Positions 5,733 to 6,043 of a stretch of DNA of 6,043 nt are shown here, one piece after another. Location: the NCBI GenBank assembly GCA_002702385.1, contig NZZF01000030.1:7225-13267 (forward strand), read 5' to 3'. Made by a program: the position numbers and the translations under genes. Within the stretch, counting starts at the first letter, position 1. Every line of letters begins with the position of its first letter. The notes beneath the pieces were generated by a model. The model had not been told where the DNA came from. It did no database searches and saw only the letters and a program-made list of their open reading frames with translations. The DNA comes from Flavobacteriaceae bacterium (GTDB lineage: Bacteria; Bacteroidota; Bacteroidia; Flavobacteriales; Flavobacteriaceae).

Positions 5733-6043
5733 GCATTTTTTAAAAATATTAATTGTTTTAACTCTTATACAATCTTGTGGAAGTGAAGAAAAAAAAATAA
5801 TCAAGATTAACCCTGTCAAAAAAGAAAAAATCGTAAAAGAATTTGGTTTTACTCTTAATAATTTTAATGTTAAAAAAGATACAATTAACAGAGGTGATTC
5901 TTTTGGTTTAATATTGGAAAATAACAATCTTTTTTATCCAAAAATCTTCAACATAGTTTCAGAGGTTAAAAAAGTTTTTGATATAAGAAAAATTAACATT
6001 GGCAGGCCATATACTATTTTATCGTCAAAAGACTCACTTAACA
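5725..6043 (+). CDS. Lipoprotein, probable M23-family metallopeptidase N-terminal part (3' end outside window)
   Basis: An open frame runs from ATG 5725 to the window end (106 codons). The N-terminus, MIKHFLKILIVLTLIQSC, is a lipoprotein signal peptide with cut site before C18; LspA, encoded in this window, would process it. Residues after the cysteine are GSEEKK, acidic at +4 and +5, resembling the export signal of surface lipoproteins in Bacteroidota. The following part (EFGFTLNNFNVKKDTINRGD, then FGLILENNNLFYP, and INIGRPYTILSSKDSL) resembles the LysM/OapA-like N-terminal region of flavobacterial M23 (LytM-type) endopeptidases, which cut peptidoglycan cross-bridges. No catalytic HxH or HxxxD motif is within the window, so peptidase activity rests on recalled similarity and the usual position after DUF3108. 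The ATG lies inside the DUF3108 gene, overlapping by 8 nt, which suggests translational coupling. Confidence 0.75.
   Translation, partial: MIKHFLKILIVLTLIQSCGSEEKKIIKINPVKKEKIVKEFGFTLNNFNVKKDTINRGDSFGLILENNNLFYPKIFNIVSEVKKVFDIRKINIGRPYTILSSKDSLN

Noticed and set aside
5735..5747. Short A/T palindrome near the start of the lipoprotein gene
   Set aside because: It has 6-bp arms and a 1-nt centre, too tight to fold as a hairpin, and it lies in the codons for the signal peptide; treated as chance.
5685..5927. 80-codon open frame on the minus strand across the DUF3108/lipoprotein junction
   Set aside because: It is antisense to two supported genes and has no family resemblance; it is explained by A+T-rich composition.
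1..6043. Defence system, mobile element or CRISPR array
   Set aside because: All sequence is accounted for by conserved housekeeping or envelope genes with gaps of at most 34 nt. There are no repeats with spacers, transposase-like genes or attachment-site duplications.

Overview
The window looks like a core chromosomal segment from a low-GC Bacteroidota, most likely a Flavobacteriia-type (possibly marine) bacterium. The DNA is strongly A+T-rich. No start codon is preceded by a purine-rich Shine-Dalgarno sequence; the leaders are A/T-only, as is usual in this phylum. The protein features also fit: an isoleucyl-tRNA synthetase of the long, eukaryote-like type, a TraR/DksA protein that has lost most of its zinc cysteines, an enlarged LspA, and a DUF3108 protein next to a lipoprotein that resembles M23 peptidases. 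The assignment rests on recalled family knowledge, not on a search.

Layout. Positions 1-2511 (+) hold a tight run: the 3' part of ileS, a traR/dksA-family gene 2 nt later, and lspA 7 nt after that. Positions 2501-3058 (-) hold a 5-formyltetrahydrofolate cyclo-ligase gene that converges on lspA and overlaps it by 11 nt, inside an A/T inverted repeat that may be a shared terminator. From 3093 (+), divergent from the cyclo-ligase across a 34-nt gap, runs uvrC. A secreted DUF3108 protein follows 12 nt later, then the 5' end of a lipoprotein gene that overlaps the DUF3108 stop by 8 nt and leaves the window at 6043. No gene-free stretch exceeds 34 nt. I see no tRNA, rRNA, CRISPR array, insertion sequence or integration scar.

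How the genes relate. The first run combines translation (IleS), a probable RNA-polymerase-binding regulator (TraR/DksA) and lipoprotein maturation (LspA). The cyclo-ligase serves folate salvage and UvrC serves nucleotide excision repair. The last two genes encode envelope proteins, and the lipoprotein is a plausible LspA substrate. These are mostly housekeeping genes. I found no convincing new system. The points worth a second look are the altered zinc finger, the LspA insertion, the overlapping 3' ends, the three non-ATG starts, and the DUF3108/lipoprotein pair.
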